Part shown: positions 43,390 to 52,621 of the stretch, in pieces
How the letters are laid out: each line of letters begins with the position of its first letter
Position numbering within the stretch: the stretch's first letter is position 1
NCBI RefSeq assembly: GCF_032970905.1
Contig: NZ_JAWJZA010000007.1
Length of the DNA: 64,000 nucleotides
Source of the DNA: Veillonella absiana
Lineage (GTDB): Bacteria; Bacillota; Negativicutes; Veillonellales; Veillonellaceae
Reading direction: 5' to 3' (one strand)
The notes under the pieces: generated by a model
Seen by the model: only the letters and a program-made list of their open reading frames with translations
Databases searched by the model: none
What the model was told of the DNA's origin: nothing
Program-made: the position numbers and the translations under genes

Positions 43390-44916
43390 ATGAGCGAAGA
43401 AACAAAAGTGCAACAAGTACAAGAAGATTTAAATGATCAAATGCTAGTGCGTCGCGATAAATTAGCTGAATATGAAGCAGACGGCGTTTATCCATTTGGA
43501 CAACGTTTTGTTGTTAATGCACATGCAAAAGATATTAAAGATGACTTCTTGAACTTTGAAGATCAACCAGTCGTATTAGCAGGTCGTTTGATGACAATCC
43601 GTTCTCACGGTAAAACTGCATTTGCTAATATCCGTGATTTATCTGGTGATATTCAAGTATATTTCCGTAAAGACGTATTGGGCGAAGATGAATATAAACA
43701 TGTTAAAATGCTTGATATGGGCGATATCGTAGGCGTGGAAGGTCATGTGTTCAAAACACACATGGGCGAAATCACTGTGAAAGTATCCAAATTGACATTA
43801 TTGTCTAAATCTTTACGTCCATTACCTGAAAAATGGCATGGTTTGAAAGATACTGAGCTTCGTTACCGGCAACGTTATGTAGATTTGATTGTAAATCCAG
43901 AAGTTCGTGATACATTCGTAAAACGTACACAAATCGTTGCGAAAGTACGCGAATACTTGAATAGCCAAAAATTCATGGAAGTGGAAACCCCTATGATGCA
44001 TGCTATCCCTGGTGGTGCTGCAGCTCGTCCTTTCATTACACATCATAATGCATTGGATATCGATATCTACATGCGTATTTCCCCAGAATTATATCTAAAA
44101 CGCCTTATCGTTGGTGGTTTAGAACGCGTATATGAAATCAACCGTTCCTTCCGTAATGAAGGTATTGATAATCGTCATAACCCTGAGTTTACCATGATGG
44201 AATCTTACCAAGCATATGGTAATTATGAAGATGCTATTCGTTTGACTGAAAATATCGTGGCGTACTGTGCACAAGAAGTGTTGGGCACTACAAAAATCAC
44301 GTACCAAGGTACTGAAATTGATTTGACTCCACCATGGAACCGCATTACTATGTCCGAAGGCATCAAAAAATACACTGGCGAAGATTTTGATGCAGTAGAA
44401 ACATTGGAAGAAGCTCGTGCTATTGCAGATCGTTTGAACGTAGAGTATGGCCCTAACGATGGTATTGGTAAAATTCAAAACTTGTGCTTCGAAGATTATG
44501 TAGAAGAAAACTTAATTGAACCAACATTTGTATATGGTCATCCAAAAGAAATTTCCCCATTGGCGAAATTGAACCGTGAAAAACCATTAACAACTGAACG
44601 TTTCGAAGCATTCATTTATGGCCGTGAATTGGCCAATGGCTTCTCCGAGTTAAATGACCCAATCGATCAAAAAGAACGTTTTGAAGCACAATTGAAAGAA
44701 CGTGAAGCCGGCGATGACGAAGCGCATCGTATGGATAACGATTATGTAACAGCATTGGAATATGGTTTACCACCAACTGCTGGTCTTGGTATCGGTATCG
44801 ATCGTCTTGTTATGTTCTTAACAGATTCCGCATCCATTCGTGATGTATTGTTGTTCCCATTGATGAAACCAGAAGTGGCAGCTCCAGTGCAAGAAGAAAC
44901 AACTGAAGAAGAGTAA
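43390..44916 (+). CDS. lysS: Lysyl-tRNA synthetase, class II
   Basis: The 508-residue enzyme has an OB-fold anticodon domain (VVLAGRLMTIRSHGKTAFANIRDLSGDIQVYFRKD), class II motif 2 (RSFRNEGIDNRHNPEFTMMESYQAY) and motif 3 (GLGIGIDRLVMFLTD). An acidic C-terminal tail (VQEETTEEE) extends past motif 3. I chose ATG 43390, eight bases after AGGAG (43377-43381); ATG 43384 is too close. Order greA-lysS resembles other Firmicutes. No T-box leader is visible. Confidence 0.94.
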   Translation: MSEETKVQQVQEDLNDQMLVRRDKLAEYEADGVYPFGQRFVVNAHAKDIKDDFLNFEDQPVVLAGRLMTIRSHGKTAFANIRDLSGDIQVYFRKDVLGEDEYKHVKMLDMGDIVGVEGHVFKTHMGEITVKVSKLTLLSKSLRPLPEKWHGLKDTELRYRQRYVDLIVNPEVRDTFVKRTQIVAKVREYLNSQKFMEVETPMMHAIPGGAAARPFITHHNALDIDIYMRISPELYLKRLIVGGLERVYEINRSFRNEGIDNRHNPEFTMMESYQAYGNYEDAIRLTENIVAYCAQEVLGTTKITYQGTEIDLTPPWNRITMSEGIKKYTGEDFDAVETLEEARAIADRLNVEYGPNDGIGKIQNLCFEDYVEENLIEPTFVYGHPKEISPLAKLNREKPLTTERFEAFIYGRELANGFSELNDPIDQKERFEAQLKEREAGDDEAHRMDNDYVTALEYGLPPTAGLGIGIDRLVMFLTDSASIRDVLLFPLMKPEVAAPVQEETTEEE

Positions 44917-44925
44917 GAATTTACT

Positions 44926-44969
44926 AAGTGTAGCTTGTATGAAAACGCATATAAGCTACACTTTTTTTG
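44926..44969 (+). terminator. Terminator after lysS
   Basis: AAGTGTAGCTT (44926-44936) pairs with AAGCTACACTT (44953-44963) followed by TTTTTG. Confidence 0.9.
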
Positions 44970-45046
44970 TGTCTTATGGTAAACTTAAATGTATTGATAC
45001 TGAAAAGAGCCCAATGGGGCATAATGAAAAAAAGAGGTTATTGATT

Positions 45047-46333
45047 ATGTTAGACATGAAATTTGTCCGTGAGAATATTGAAGCGGTACAAGCAAATCTT
45101 GATAATCGCCATACAAAAGGTGATTTAGACACATTTGTAAAACTCTATGATGAACGTAAGGAAATTATTCTTGAAGTAGAAGAATTAAAAGCATTACGTA
45201 ATAAAGTAACAGAAGAAATTAGCCAATTAAAACGCAATAAAGAAAATGCAGACGATAAAATCGCAGAAATGAAAAAAGTAGGCGACAAGATTTATGAATT
45301 AGATCGTCGTGCTCGTGAAGTTGAAGAAGGCCTTCGCAATGTAGCATTGATGTTGCCAAATATGGTGGATGCATCCGTGCCAGTAGGTGCTGACGAAGAG
45401 GATAATCCTGAAAACCGTAAATGGGGTGAACCTCGTCAATTCGATTTCCCTATCCAAGCACATTGGGATCTTGGTGAAAGTTTAGACATTCTTGATTTTG
45501 AACGTGCTGGTAAATTGAGCGGTGCTCGTTTTACTATCTACAAAGGCATGGGCGCTCGTTTAGAACGTGCATTGATTAACTTCATGCTTGACCTTCATGT
45601 AGATAAACATGGTTACACTGAAATGATGACACCATACATGGTTACAGGTGAAACATTGACAGCGACTGGTCAATTGCCTAAATTTGCAGAAGATATGTAC
45701 CAAGTAACCGGTGATGATGCAGATTACTATTTGATTCCAACAGCAGAAGTTACATTGACCAACTACTATCGTGATGAAATCTTATCTGAAGAAGATTTGC
45801 CAAAATATTTTACAGCTCACACTGCATGTTTCCGTGCAGAAGCTGGCTCTGCAGGTCGTGATACTCGTGGTCTTATTCGTCAACATCAATTTAACAAAGT
45901 TGAAATGGTAAAATTGGCGAAACCAGAAGATTCTTTCAAAGAATTGGAAGCATTAACAGATAATGCAGAAGAAGTATTGCGTTTGTTGGAATTGCCACAT
46001 CGCGTAATTACATTATGCACTGGTGATATCGGATTTGGGTCCGCTAAAACATACGATGTTGAAGTATGGATGCCAGCACAAGATAAATATAGAGAAATTT
46101 CCTCTTGCTCCAATATGACTAATTTCCAAGCTCGTCGTGGTAATCTCAAATTCCGTCGTGGACCAAAAGGTAAACCTGAATTCGTTCATACATTAAATGG
46201 ATCCGGTTTAGCTGTAGGGCGTACAGTAGCGGCTATTTTGGAAAATAACCAACAAGCCGATGGTTCGGTTCGTATTCCACAAGTTCTTGTGCCATATATG
46301 GGCGGTGCAGAAGTTATTAAACCTGCTAAATAA
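45047..46333 (+). CDS. serS: Seryl-tRNA synthetase
   Basis: The 428-residue class II enzyme starts MLDMKFVRENIEAVQANLDNR and has the long antiparallel coiled coil (about 25-100) that binds tRNA-Ser. Motif 2 is CFRAEAGSAGRDTRGLIRQHQFNKVE and motif 3 NGSGLAVGRTVAAILENNQ. ATG 45047 follows AGAGG; an open frame extends 108 bases upstream through the lysS terminator and is not the start. Confidence 0.95.
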   Translation: MLDMKFVRENIEAVQANLDNRHTKGDLDTFVKLYDERKEIILEVEELKALRNKVTEEISQLKRNKENADDKIAEMKKVGDKIYELDRRAREVEEGLRNVALMLPNMVDASVPVGADEEDNPENRKWGEPRQFDFPIQAHWDLGESLDILDFERAGKLSGARFTIYKGMGARLERALINFMLDLHVDKHGYTEMMTPYMVTGETLTATGQLPKFAEDMYQVTGDDADYYLIPTAEVTLTNYYRDEILSEEDLPKYFTAHTACFRAEAGSAGRDTRGLIRQHQFNKVEMVKLAKPEDSFKELEALTDNAEEVLRLLELPHRVITLCTGDIGFGSAKTYDVEVWMPAQDKYREISSCSNMTNFQARRGNLKFRRGPKGKPEFVHTLNGSGLAVGRTVAAILENNQQADGSVRIPQVLVPYMGGAEVIKPAK

Positions 46334-46342
46334 GGAGATACT

Positions 46343-46987
46343 ATGAAATTTTTTATCGATACTGCAGAATTTGAAGAAATTAAAGCGGCCTATAAATTAG
46401 GTTTCGTCGATGGCGTTACAACAAATCCGTCCTTGATCGTTAAATCTAAACGTAATTTACAAGAAGTTATCAAGGAAATTGCTGCTCTTGTAGAAGGTCC
46501 AGTAAGTGCAGAAGTTATTGCTACAGAAGCACCTGATATGGTCAAAGAAGCGCATGAACTTGTAAAGCTTGGCGACAATGTTGTTATCAAAGTACCAATG
46601 ACTCCAGAAGGTTTAAAAGCCGTTGCTATTCTTTCCAAAGAAGGCATTAAAACAAACGTGACATTGATTTTCTCCGCGAACCAAGCATTGTTAGCAGCTC
46701 GTGCAGGTGCCACATATGTAAGTCCATTCGTTGGTCGTATTGATGATATTAGCATGGATGGTATTACTCTTATCGAAGATGTCGCTGAAATTTTCATGGT
46801 TCATAATATCGAAACAGAAATTATCGCAGCTAGCGTACGTACACCAATTCACATTACACAATGTGCAAAGGCTGGTGCGCACATCGCTACTGTACCATAT
46901 AAAGTATTATTACAAGCTATGAAACATCCGTTGACAGATGCTGGTTTGGCACGTTTCCTAGAAGACTGGAAACAAGCTAATCAATAA
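46343..46987 (+). CDS. Transaldolase-like / fructose-6-phosphate aldolase
   Basis: The 214-residue protein is of the short TalC/FSA type: MKFFIDTAEFEEIKAAYKLGFVDGVTTNPSLIVK, the Schiff-base Lys in NVVIKVPMTPEGLKA, and VSPFVGRIDDISMDG. It cleaves or transfers dihydroxyacetone units on sugar phosphates. Whether it is a true transaldolase or an aldolase cannot be settled here. It follows serS by nine bases; glpX is next. Confidence 0.88.
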   Translation: MKFFIDTAEFEEIKAAYKLGFVDGVTTNPSLIVKSKRNLQEVIKEIAALVEGPVSAEVIATEAPDMVKEAHELVKLGDNVVIKVPMTPEGLKAVAILSKEGIKTNVTLIFSANQALLAARAGATYVSPFVGRIDDISMDGITLIEDVAEIFMVHNIETEIIAASVRTPIHITQCAKAGAHIATVPYKVLLQAMKHPLTDAGLARFLEDWKQANQ

Positions 46988-47030
46988 AACTACTAAAAAC
47001 ACAGTAACCTAACAACAATAGCTAGGCTAT

Positions 47031-47068
47031 AAGAGCGGTACTAATCTACATGATTAGACCGTGCTCTT
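47031..47068 (+). terminator. Hairpin between the aldolase and glpX
   Basis: AAGAGC-GGT-CTAATC pairs with GATTAG-ACC-GCTCTT, with small bulges and loop TACAT. No T run follows, so it is a leader or processing structure more than a clear terminator. Confidence 0.5.
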
Positions 47069-47119
47069 GTGTAATGTAATAGGTAGATAGATCTACCACT
47101 CATTTAAGGAGGCCCTATT

Positions 47120-48082
47120 ATGGATCGTACATTATCTTTGGAATTTGCTCGTGTCGTTGAAGCGGCAGCTCTTCGCAGTGGTCGTTTACTTGGTCGTGGT
47201 CAAAAAGACGCAGCTGACGGTTTAGCCGTAGATGCTATGCGTCAAGCGTTTGATTCCGTAAATATCTCTGGTACAGTAGTTATCGGCGAAGGCGAAATCG
47301 ACGAAGCACCTATGCTTTACATTGGTGAACATGTTGGTGCCGGCGGTCCAGAAGTAGATATCGCTGTAGATCCTATTGAAGGTACAAACCTAATTGCTAA
47401 AGGTCAAAATGGTGCTATTGCAGTTATGGCCATTGCTGAAAAAGGCGGTTTGTTACATGCGCCAGATATGTACATGCAAAAATTGTGTGTAGGCCCTCGT
47501 GGTGCTGGTGCTATCGACTTGAATCTATCCTTAACTGAAAACTTGAAAAATATCGCTAAAAAAATGGAACGCGACGTAGAGGACTTAACAATCGTTATGC
47601 TTGATCGTGAACGCCATGCTGGCCTTATGAAAGAAGCGCGTGATCTTGGTTGCCGTATTCGCCTCATCACTGACGGTGACGTTAACCCAGCTATGGAATG
47701 TTGTATCGAAGGTTCCGGCGTACACGTTGTTGTAGGTACTGGTGGTGCCCCTGAAGGCGTATTGGCAGCAGCGGCATTAAAATGTGCTGGTGGCGATATG
47801 CAAGCTCGTTTATTGCCTGAAACAGAAGCAGAAATTCAACGTTGCCATGATATGGGCATCAAAGATACAAATGCGATTTTGACATTAGATGATCTTGTTA
47901 AGAGTGATGATGTTATCTTTGCAGCAACAGCGATTACACAGGGGAATTTGTTGAATGGTATTAGCTACTTCCCAGGTGGCGCACGTACACATACCATTGT
48001 GATGCGTGCTAAAACAGGTACAGTTCGTTTCCTTGATACAATTCATATGGATAATAAACTAAAAACTTTAAAGGCTAAATAA
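47120..48082 (+). CDS. glpX: Class II fructose-1,6-bisphosphatase
   Basis: The 320-residue enzyme has the GlpX pattern: GRGQKDAADGLAVDAMR, VIGEGEIDEAPMLYIGEHVG, metal-binding AVDPIEGTNLIAKGQNGAIAV and GTGGAPEGVLAAAALKC. It makes fructose 6-phosphate in gluconeogenesis, which an organism living on lactate and other organic acids needs. AAGGAGG precedes ATG 47120. The sugar-phosphate aldolase just upstream acts in the same part of metabolism. Confidence 0.94.
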   Translation: MDRTLSLEFARVVEAAALRSGRLLGRGQKDAADGLAVDAMRQAFDSVNISGTVVIGEGEIDEAPMLYIGEHVGAGGPEVDIAVDPIEGTNLIAKGQNGAIAVMAIAEKGGLLHAPDMYMQKLCVGPRGAGAIDLNLSLTENLKNIAKKMERDVEDLTIVMLDRERHAGLMKEARDLGCRIRLITDGDVNPAMECCIEGSGVHVVVGTGGAPEGVLAAAALKCAGGDMQARLLPETEAEIQRCHDMGIKDTNAILTLDDLVKSDDVIFAATAITQGNLLNGISYFPGGARTHTIVMRAKTGTVRFLDTIHMDNKLKTLKAK

Positions 48083-48126
48083 ATTGTAGGTTGAATGATT
48101 TAAATACGTCTTCCATAACACTTAAT

Positions 48127-48198
48127 GAGCAATGATATATTTTGTGATTGCTCCTGTGATAGGGCCGAGATCCTCTCGATTCTCGGCCCTATTTCTGT
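48127..48198 (+). terminator. Tandem hairpins after glpX
   Basis: GAGCAAT...ATTGCTC (48127-48153), then ATAGGGCCGAGA (48159-48170) pairing with TCTCGGCCCTAT (48181-48192) and TTCTGTG. The second is the stronger. The rest of the gap to 48412 shows only the murA promoter. Confidence 0.75.
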
Positions 48199-48258
48199 GT
48201 TTCCTACTATATGTTGTGTAAAAGCTGGAGAAATTGGGATTATATGCTGGGCTTTTAC

Positions 48259-48288
48259 TTGCTGAACAATATGTAAACATAGTATACT
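48259..48288 (+). promoter_or_regulatory. Probable murA promoter
   Basis: TTGCTG (48259-48264), 18-base spacer, TATACT (48283-48288). Confidence 0.45.
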
Positions 48289-48412
48289 AAATAGAAGGCT
48301 TTTTATATTATTCGATATAAATTTATATACAACAAACTAAAATAGATAGTTAAACTGACACTATAATCGCTCGTTTGGTGTTAGGTATGAAAAATGACTA
48401 GGAGGAATTCTT

Positions 48413-49675
48413 TTGGAAAAGCTAATTATACAAGGGGGCAATCGCCTAAAAGGTCGTGTTCGCGTAAGTAGTGCAAAAAATGCTGTACTACCTATCATTG
48501 CGGCCACTATGTTGGGTACTACCCCAAGTACATTGCTTGAAATTCCAAACTTGGAAGATGTAGGGACAATTTGTAAGGTTATCGAATCCTTGGGGGTGAA
48601 GGTAACTTTCAAAAAAGAAAAAGATGAAATCATTTTTGATGCATCGGAATTAACTGCTATTGAGGCACCAGAAGATTTAGTACGTCGTATGCGTGCATCC
48701 TTCTTGGTTATGGGACCATTGTTGGCTCGTAAAGGGGAGGCAAAAATATCCCTGCCTGGCGGTTGCGCTATTGGCGCTCGTCCTATCGATTTGCATTTGA
48801 AGGCATTTGAAGCACTAGGTGCAAAAATTGAAATTACAGAAGATTATGTACATGCTACTACACCAAATGGTTTGCAAGGTAGTCAAATTTACCTCGATTT
48901 TCCAAGCGTAGGTGCTACTGAAAATGTAATGATGGCTGCTTGTATGGCAGAAGGTAAAACCATCATTGAAAATGTTGCAGAAGAACCAGAAATCGTTGAT
49001 TTGGCGACATATCTTAACAGTATGGGTGCTAATATTCGTGGTGCTGGTACAAATGTCATTCGTATCGAAGGCGTGAAGGAATTGAAAGGCGCTGTTCATA
49101 CAGTGATTCCTGATCGTATTGAAGCTGGTACGTATCTAATTGCTGCGGCTATGGCTGGCGGTGACGTGTATGTAGAAAATGCATTGTCTGAACATTTAAA
49201 ACCAGTGGTAGCAAAGCTAAAAGAAGCTGGTGTAACCGTAGAAGAAGACATTGATGGTATTCGTGTTGTCAGCGATGGTAAACTAAAGGCGGTGGATATT
49301 AAAACATTGCCGTATCCTGGGTTCCCAACAGATATGCAAGCGCAATTTATGGCATTGACTACGATTGCTCATGGTACAAGTACTGTTACGGAAACTGTTT
49401 TTGAAAACCGTTTTATGCATGTTGCGGAACTACGTAAAATGGGTGCCCATATCGATATAGATAATCGCAAAGCGATTGTAGAAGGTGTGAATGGCTTACA
49501 TGGTGCAGAAGTAAATGCTACAGACCTTCGTGCAGGTGCGGCCCTTGTTTGTGGCGCATTATCTGCTGAAGGAGAGACGAAAGTAGGACGTTTACATCAT
49601 ATTGATCGTGGGTATGATGATTTTGTAGGTAAATTACAAAGGTTAGGTGCGAACATTGTTCGGATTGACGAATAA
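48413..49675 (+). CDS. murA: UDP-GlcNAc 1-carboxyvinyltransferase
   Basis: The 420-residue enzyme starts peptidoglycan precursor synthesis by adding enolpyruvate to UDP-GlcNAc. KN at 22-23 and the catalytic Cys118 in PGGCAIGARPIDLH are present (Cys is the fosfomycin target). The start is TTG 48413, seven bases after GGAGG. It overlaps the mreB frame by 29 bases if that begins at GTG 49647. Confidence 0.94.
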   Translation: MEKLIIQGGNRLKGRVRVSSAKNAVLPIIAATMLGTTPSTLLEIPNLEDVGTICKVIESLGVKVTFKKEKDEIIFDASELTAIEAPEDLVRRMRASFLVMGPLLARKGEAKISLPGGCAIGARPIDLHLKAFEALGAKIEITEDYVHATTPNGLQGSQIYLDFPSVGATENVMMAACMAEGKTIIENVAEEPEIVDLATYLNSMGANIRGAGTNVIRIEGVKELKGAVHTVIPDRIEAGTYLIAAAMAGGDVYVENALSEHLKPVVAKLKEAGVTVEEDIDGIRVVSDGKLKAVDIKTLPYPGFPTDMQAQFMALTTIAHGTSTVTETVFENRFMHVAELRKMGAHIDIDNRKAIVEGVNGLHGAEVNATDLRAGAALVCGALSAEGETKVGRLHHIDRGYDDFVGKLQRLGANIVRIDE

Positions 49676-50870
49676 GAAGCGTGTAGCAAAATCTGTTGGT
49701 GGGGATGATAAGTCTGCAGTTCAATCAGATGAGTCGGTTCAAGCGAAACGTAAGCTTAGACGAAGACCGACAACGATTGCCAAGACAACACCTACCATGA
49801 CAATGAAACGCAATAAATCTGATACAGAGAAGTCAGCATCATTTCTAAGTAAGTTGCAAGGTGGCTTTGCCTATGATATTGGTATCGACTTGGGCACTGC
49901 CAATGTGCTGATCTATGTTAAAGGGAAAGGTCTCGTTCTTGATGAACCTGCGTATGTAGCGAAGGATGTTAAAACAGGAGATATTCTTGCTGTAGGTCAA
50001 GAGGCACGTCTTATGTTAGGGCGTACACCGGAAGGGGTGGAGGTAATTCGTCCATTACAGGCAGGTGTAATTGCTGATTATGACACGACGGAATTTATGC
50101 TTCGCTATTTTATCCGTTCTGTAGTTCCTGCATCGAGTTTGATGAAGACTCGCATCATTGTATGTGTGCCATCAGGTAGTACACCGGTAGAGAAGCGTGC
50201 TGTATTAGAGGCATTGCTCCGTACCGGCGCTAAGAAGACGGTGCTCATTGAAGAACCACTAGCTGCAGCTATGGGCACAAATCTTGATGAAGCTACACAA
50301 GTGGGGGCTATGGTTCTCGATATTGGTGGGGGAACCACAGATATTGCAGTGTTATGTGACTCTGGTGTAGTGGTGAGCGAATCCTTGCGTATTGGTGGGG
50401 ATGTATTTAATGAATCTATTGTTCGCTATATTAAACGAAAACGAAAACTTGTTATCGGTATTTCTACAGCGGAAGAAATAAAAATGGCTATCGGTACTGT
50501 AGATCGTCGTGCTAAGGAGACCTCTATCGAGGTGCGTGGGCGCGATACAGCTACAGGCTTGCCTAAGATGATTGAGGTTAGCTCTCTAGAGGTGCAACGA
50601 GCCTTAGAAGCTCAAATGATGACGATTTTAGAAGGTATCAAAGATATTTTAGAGAAAACGCCACCAGAATTAGTGGCTGCTATTGCAGATCATGGGATTA
50701 TTTTGACTGGTGGGGGCTCTCTCATCGATGGATTTGATCGTGTTGTGTCCCGATCTATTGGGATTGCAGCGTATCTCGTAGATGATCCACGATATGCAGT
50801 TATTAGAGGTGTAGCGAAGGCCTTGAATGAGATGTCTGCCTTGAAAGATACTCTAGAAGGATTACAATAA
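49647..50870 (+). CDS. mreB: MreB-family actin-like protein with long basic N-terminus
   Basis: The actin fold is clear: IGIDLGTANVLIYVKGKG (phosphate 1, DLGTAN at 81-86), LDIGGGTTDIAV (phosphate 2), GGDVFNESIVRYI, EEIKMAIG, and ILTGGGSLIDGFDRV. The total is 407 residues because about 70 Lys/Arg/Thr/Ser-rich residues precede the domain; usual MreB is about 335-345. The start is uncertain: GTG 49647 has AAAGG four bases ahead, while ATG 49797 (50 residues later) has no ribosome site. MreB guides cell-wall synthesis; it follows murA directly. Veillonella cells are cocci, so its role there is of interest. Confidence 0.87.
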   Translation: MRTLFGLTNKKRVAKSVGGDDKSAVQSDESVQAKRKLRRRPTTIAKTTPTMTMKRNKSDTEKSASFLSKLQGGFAYDIGIDLGTANVLIYVKGKGLVLDEPAYVAKDVKTGDILAVGQEARLMLGRTPEGVEVIRPLQAGVIADYDTTEFMLRYFIRSVVPASSLMKTRIIVCVPSGSTPVEKRAVLEALLRTGAKKTVLIEEPLAAAMGTNLDEATQVGAMVLDIGGGTTDIAVLCDSGVVVSESLRIGGDVFNESIVRYIKRKRKLVIGISTAEEIKMAIGTVDRRAKETSIEVRGRDTATGLPKMIEVSSLEVQRALEAQMMTILEGIKDILEKTPPELVAAIADHGIILTGGGSLIDGFDRVVSRSIGIAAYLVDDPRYAVIRGVAKALNEMSALKDTLEGLQ

Positions 50871-50955
50871 ATTATAGTAATCGGTATCCAATTACTATAA
50901 TTGGATACAAGCTAGTTGCACTTCTTAGTCATGTGTTTGTATGAAAAAATGATAT

Positions 50956-51027
50956 ATGAGCGGCACTATATGTTCTTCTTGTCCTTGAAATAAGCAAGAA
51001 AATGTATGGACCGCTCATTTTTCTTTC
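50956..51027 (+). terminator. Terminator after mreB
   Basis: ATGAGCGG (50956-50963) pairs with CCGCTCAT (51011-51018), with a second inner helix (TTCTTG/CAAGAA), then TTTTTCTTT. Confidence 0.8.
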
Positions 51028-51172
51028 ATCACCTTGTGATACAATATAAAGACAAATAAATATATTCTATGCGTGTTATTGATTTTTCACTAGAAGATTA
51101 CGGTATGTTTATGGGCCACACTGATGACTGTCGATAATGCTGCATATTACAATTTTAATAGAAAGGGACGGT

Positions 51173-52522
51173 ATGACTATGAAAAAAAGTATGTTAGTCG
51201 CCACACTGGCACTAGCGTTGTCAAGTTTTGCCTCCTTAAACGCCCTTGCAGGCGATTTAACGGGTATTCGCGTATCCAATTCCGATGGATACAGTCGTGT
51301 AGTTATGGACTTAACTAGTGAAGCAAAAAACTATACAACGAATTATAATAAAGAAACACATGTGCTTACATTCCTACTCAAGGACACTACGAATAAAATG
51401 GCTAAGCCCATCGAACAAAATACAACAAAAACAGGTGTCCTCACAGGTGTTGGATTACAGTCTAAGGATTCACAGTTACAATTGAATTTGAATGCAAACC
51501 AAGACGTGAACTATAATGCATTTGTGTTAAAAAATCCCAATCGTTTGGTAGTGGATTTATTCTCCAATTATGCACAAAAAACGACAAAATCTATTAGCCC
51601 GAATATCAATCTCGTGAGATGGAATACAAATATGAAAGAGGGGATGGTAAAAGCCGTAGCCATTACAGCTGATGCTACAGTACCGTTCAAGGTAGGTGTA
51701 GATGCTAATGGTAAAACATTGGGGCAAATCAGTCAGTCATATAAGGTGGCTGTAGGTGCTAAAGGTAAAGGGATTTCCTTCGGAGACAGATCAATTGCTC
51801 CAGGTACAACTATCACATCGGCGAAACAATTAGAGGGCGTGGCATCTTTACGATATAACCCACAACGGGGATATTCTATCGTGGATAAAGTGCCACGCGT
51901 CGAAGGGCAGACTCAAAAAGCTACGTTAGCTGTAACGAGTGTAGACGCACCACGGGTGGCTAACTCTTTAATCTTGTACACACCGTCTTATGGTAAAAAT
52001 ACAGGTACTAATAACTATGGCTATGAGTTGACATTAAAGAGCAATAAGGTCACATCTACTGGTGTGGGTAATTCATCCATCCCGTCAGATGGATTTGTAT
52101 TGTCGGGTCATGGCACAGCTAGCACTACGTTGAAAGCGATTAAGGTAGGTGATACTTTAACGTTGAAGACCACAGACGAATTGGCTCAAGTTAGTGCAGA
52201 TGGAATGACAATCCTTCAAGGTGGTAGTATAGTTTTAGAAGATGGCAGAGCCGTAGGTAAATCGAATGATGGCAACAAGGCTCGTACTTTTGTAGGAACT
52301 ACTAAGGGGCGAGGGCTCGTGATTTTGACGATAGATAAACAAGAACCTCAATCTGTGGGGGTAACATCTGCAGAGGGGGCTAAATTATTAGCTGATCTAG
52401 GTGCCGTAGAGGGCCTAGAATTGACGAATCAAGGTGATGTAGATATAGCAGTCAATAAAGAAATGGTGAACCAATCGGGTGCTGCACCTACATTGTATGA
52501 ACAAATCTTATTGTTGAAATAA
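51173..52522 (+). CDS. AMIN-domain protein with a degenerate phosphodiester glycosidase-like C-terminus
   Basis: The 449-residue protein has a signal peptide (cleavage after LNALA) and an AMIN-type beta domain at about 27-112 (TGIRVSNSDGYSRVVMDLTSE and FVLKNPNRLVVDLF), which binds cell wall. From about 190 the sequence resembles the NAGPA phosphodiester glycosidase fold (RTFVGTTKGRGLVILTIDKQEPQSVGVTSAEGAKLLADLG), but the usual DGGGSS catalytic motif is replaced by TNQGDVD. ATG 51173 is five bases after AAAGGG; 51179 is possible. It probably localises at the cell wall in the outer-membrane gene block. The split and family assignment are moderately sure. Confidence 0.75.
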   Translation: MTMKKSMLVATLALALSSFASLNALAGDLTGIRVSNSDGYSRVVMDLTSEAKNYTTNYNKETHVLTFLLKDTTNKMAKPIEQNTTKTGVLTGVGLQSKDSQLQLNLNANQDVNYNAFVLKNPNRLVVDLFSNYAQKTTKSISPNINLVRWNTNMKEGMVKAVAITADATVPFKVGVDANGKTLGQISQSYKVAVGAKGKGISFGDRSIAPGTTITSAKQLEGVASLRYNPQRGYSIVDKVPRVEGQTQKATLAVTSVDAPRVANSLILYTPSYGKNTGTNNYGYELTLKSNKVTSTGVGNSSIPSDGFVLSGHGTASTTLKAIKVGDTLTLKTTDELAQVSADGMTILQGGSIVLEDGRAVGKSNDGNKARTFVGTTKGRGLVILTIDKQEPQSVGVTSAEGAKLLADLGAVEGLELTNQGDVDIAVNKEMVNQSGAAPTLYEQILLLK

Positions 52523-52553
52523 GTATTTTACATTGTATACTATGTAATTGCCT

Positions 52554-52582
52554 TTGAATATAATTGATAAATACTGTATAAT
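52554..52582 (+). promoter_or_regulatory. Promoter of the small exported protein
   Basis: TTGAAT (52554-52559), 17-base spacer, TATAAT (52577-52582), 40 bases before the start. Confidence 0.7.
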
Positions 52583-52621
52583 AGTACTATTACAAAAATA
52601 AATTTAAGGAGGGAGATCGTT

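Noticed and set aside
44939..45046. N-terminal extension of serS
   Set aside because: It would be read from the lysS terminator; the real start has a ribosome site at 45033-45037.
43340..45047. T-box leader before lysS or serS
   Set aside because: The spaces are too short, and I see no T-box sequence or specifier stem; a normal terminator lies between the genes.
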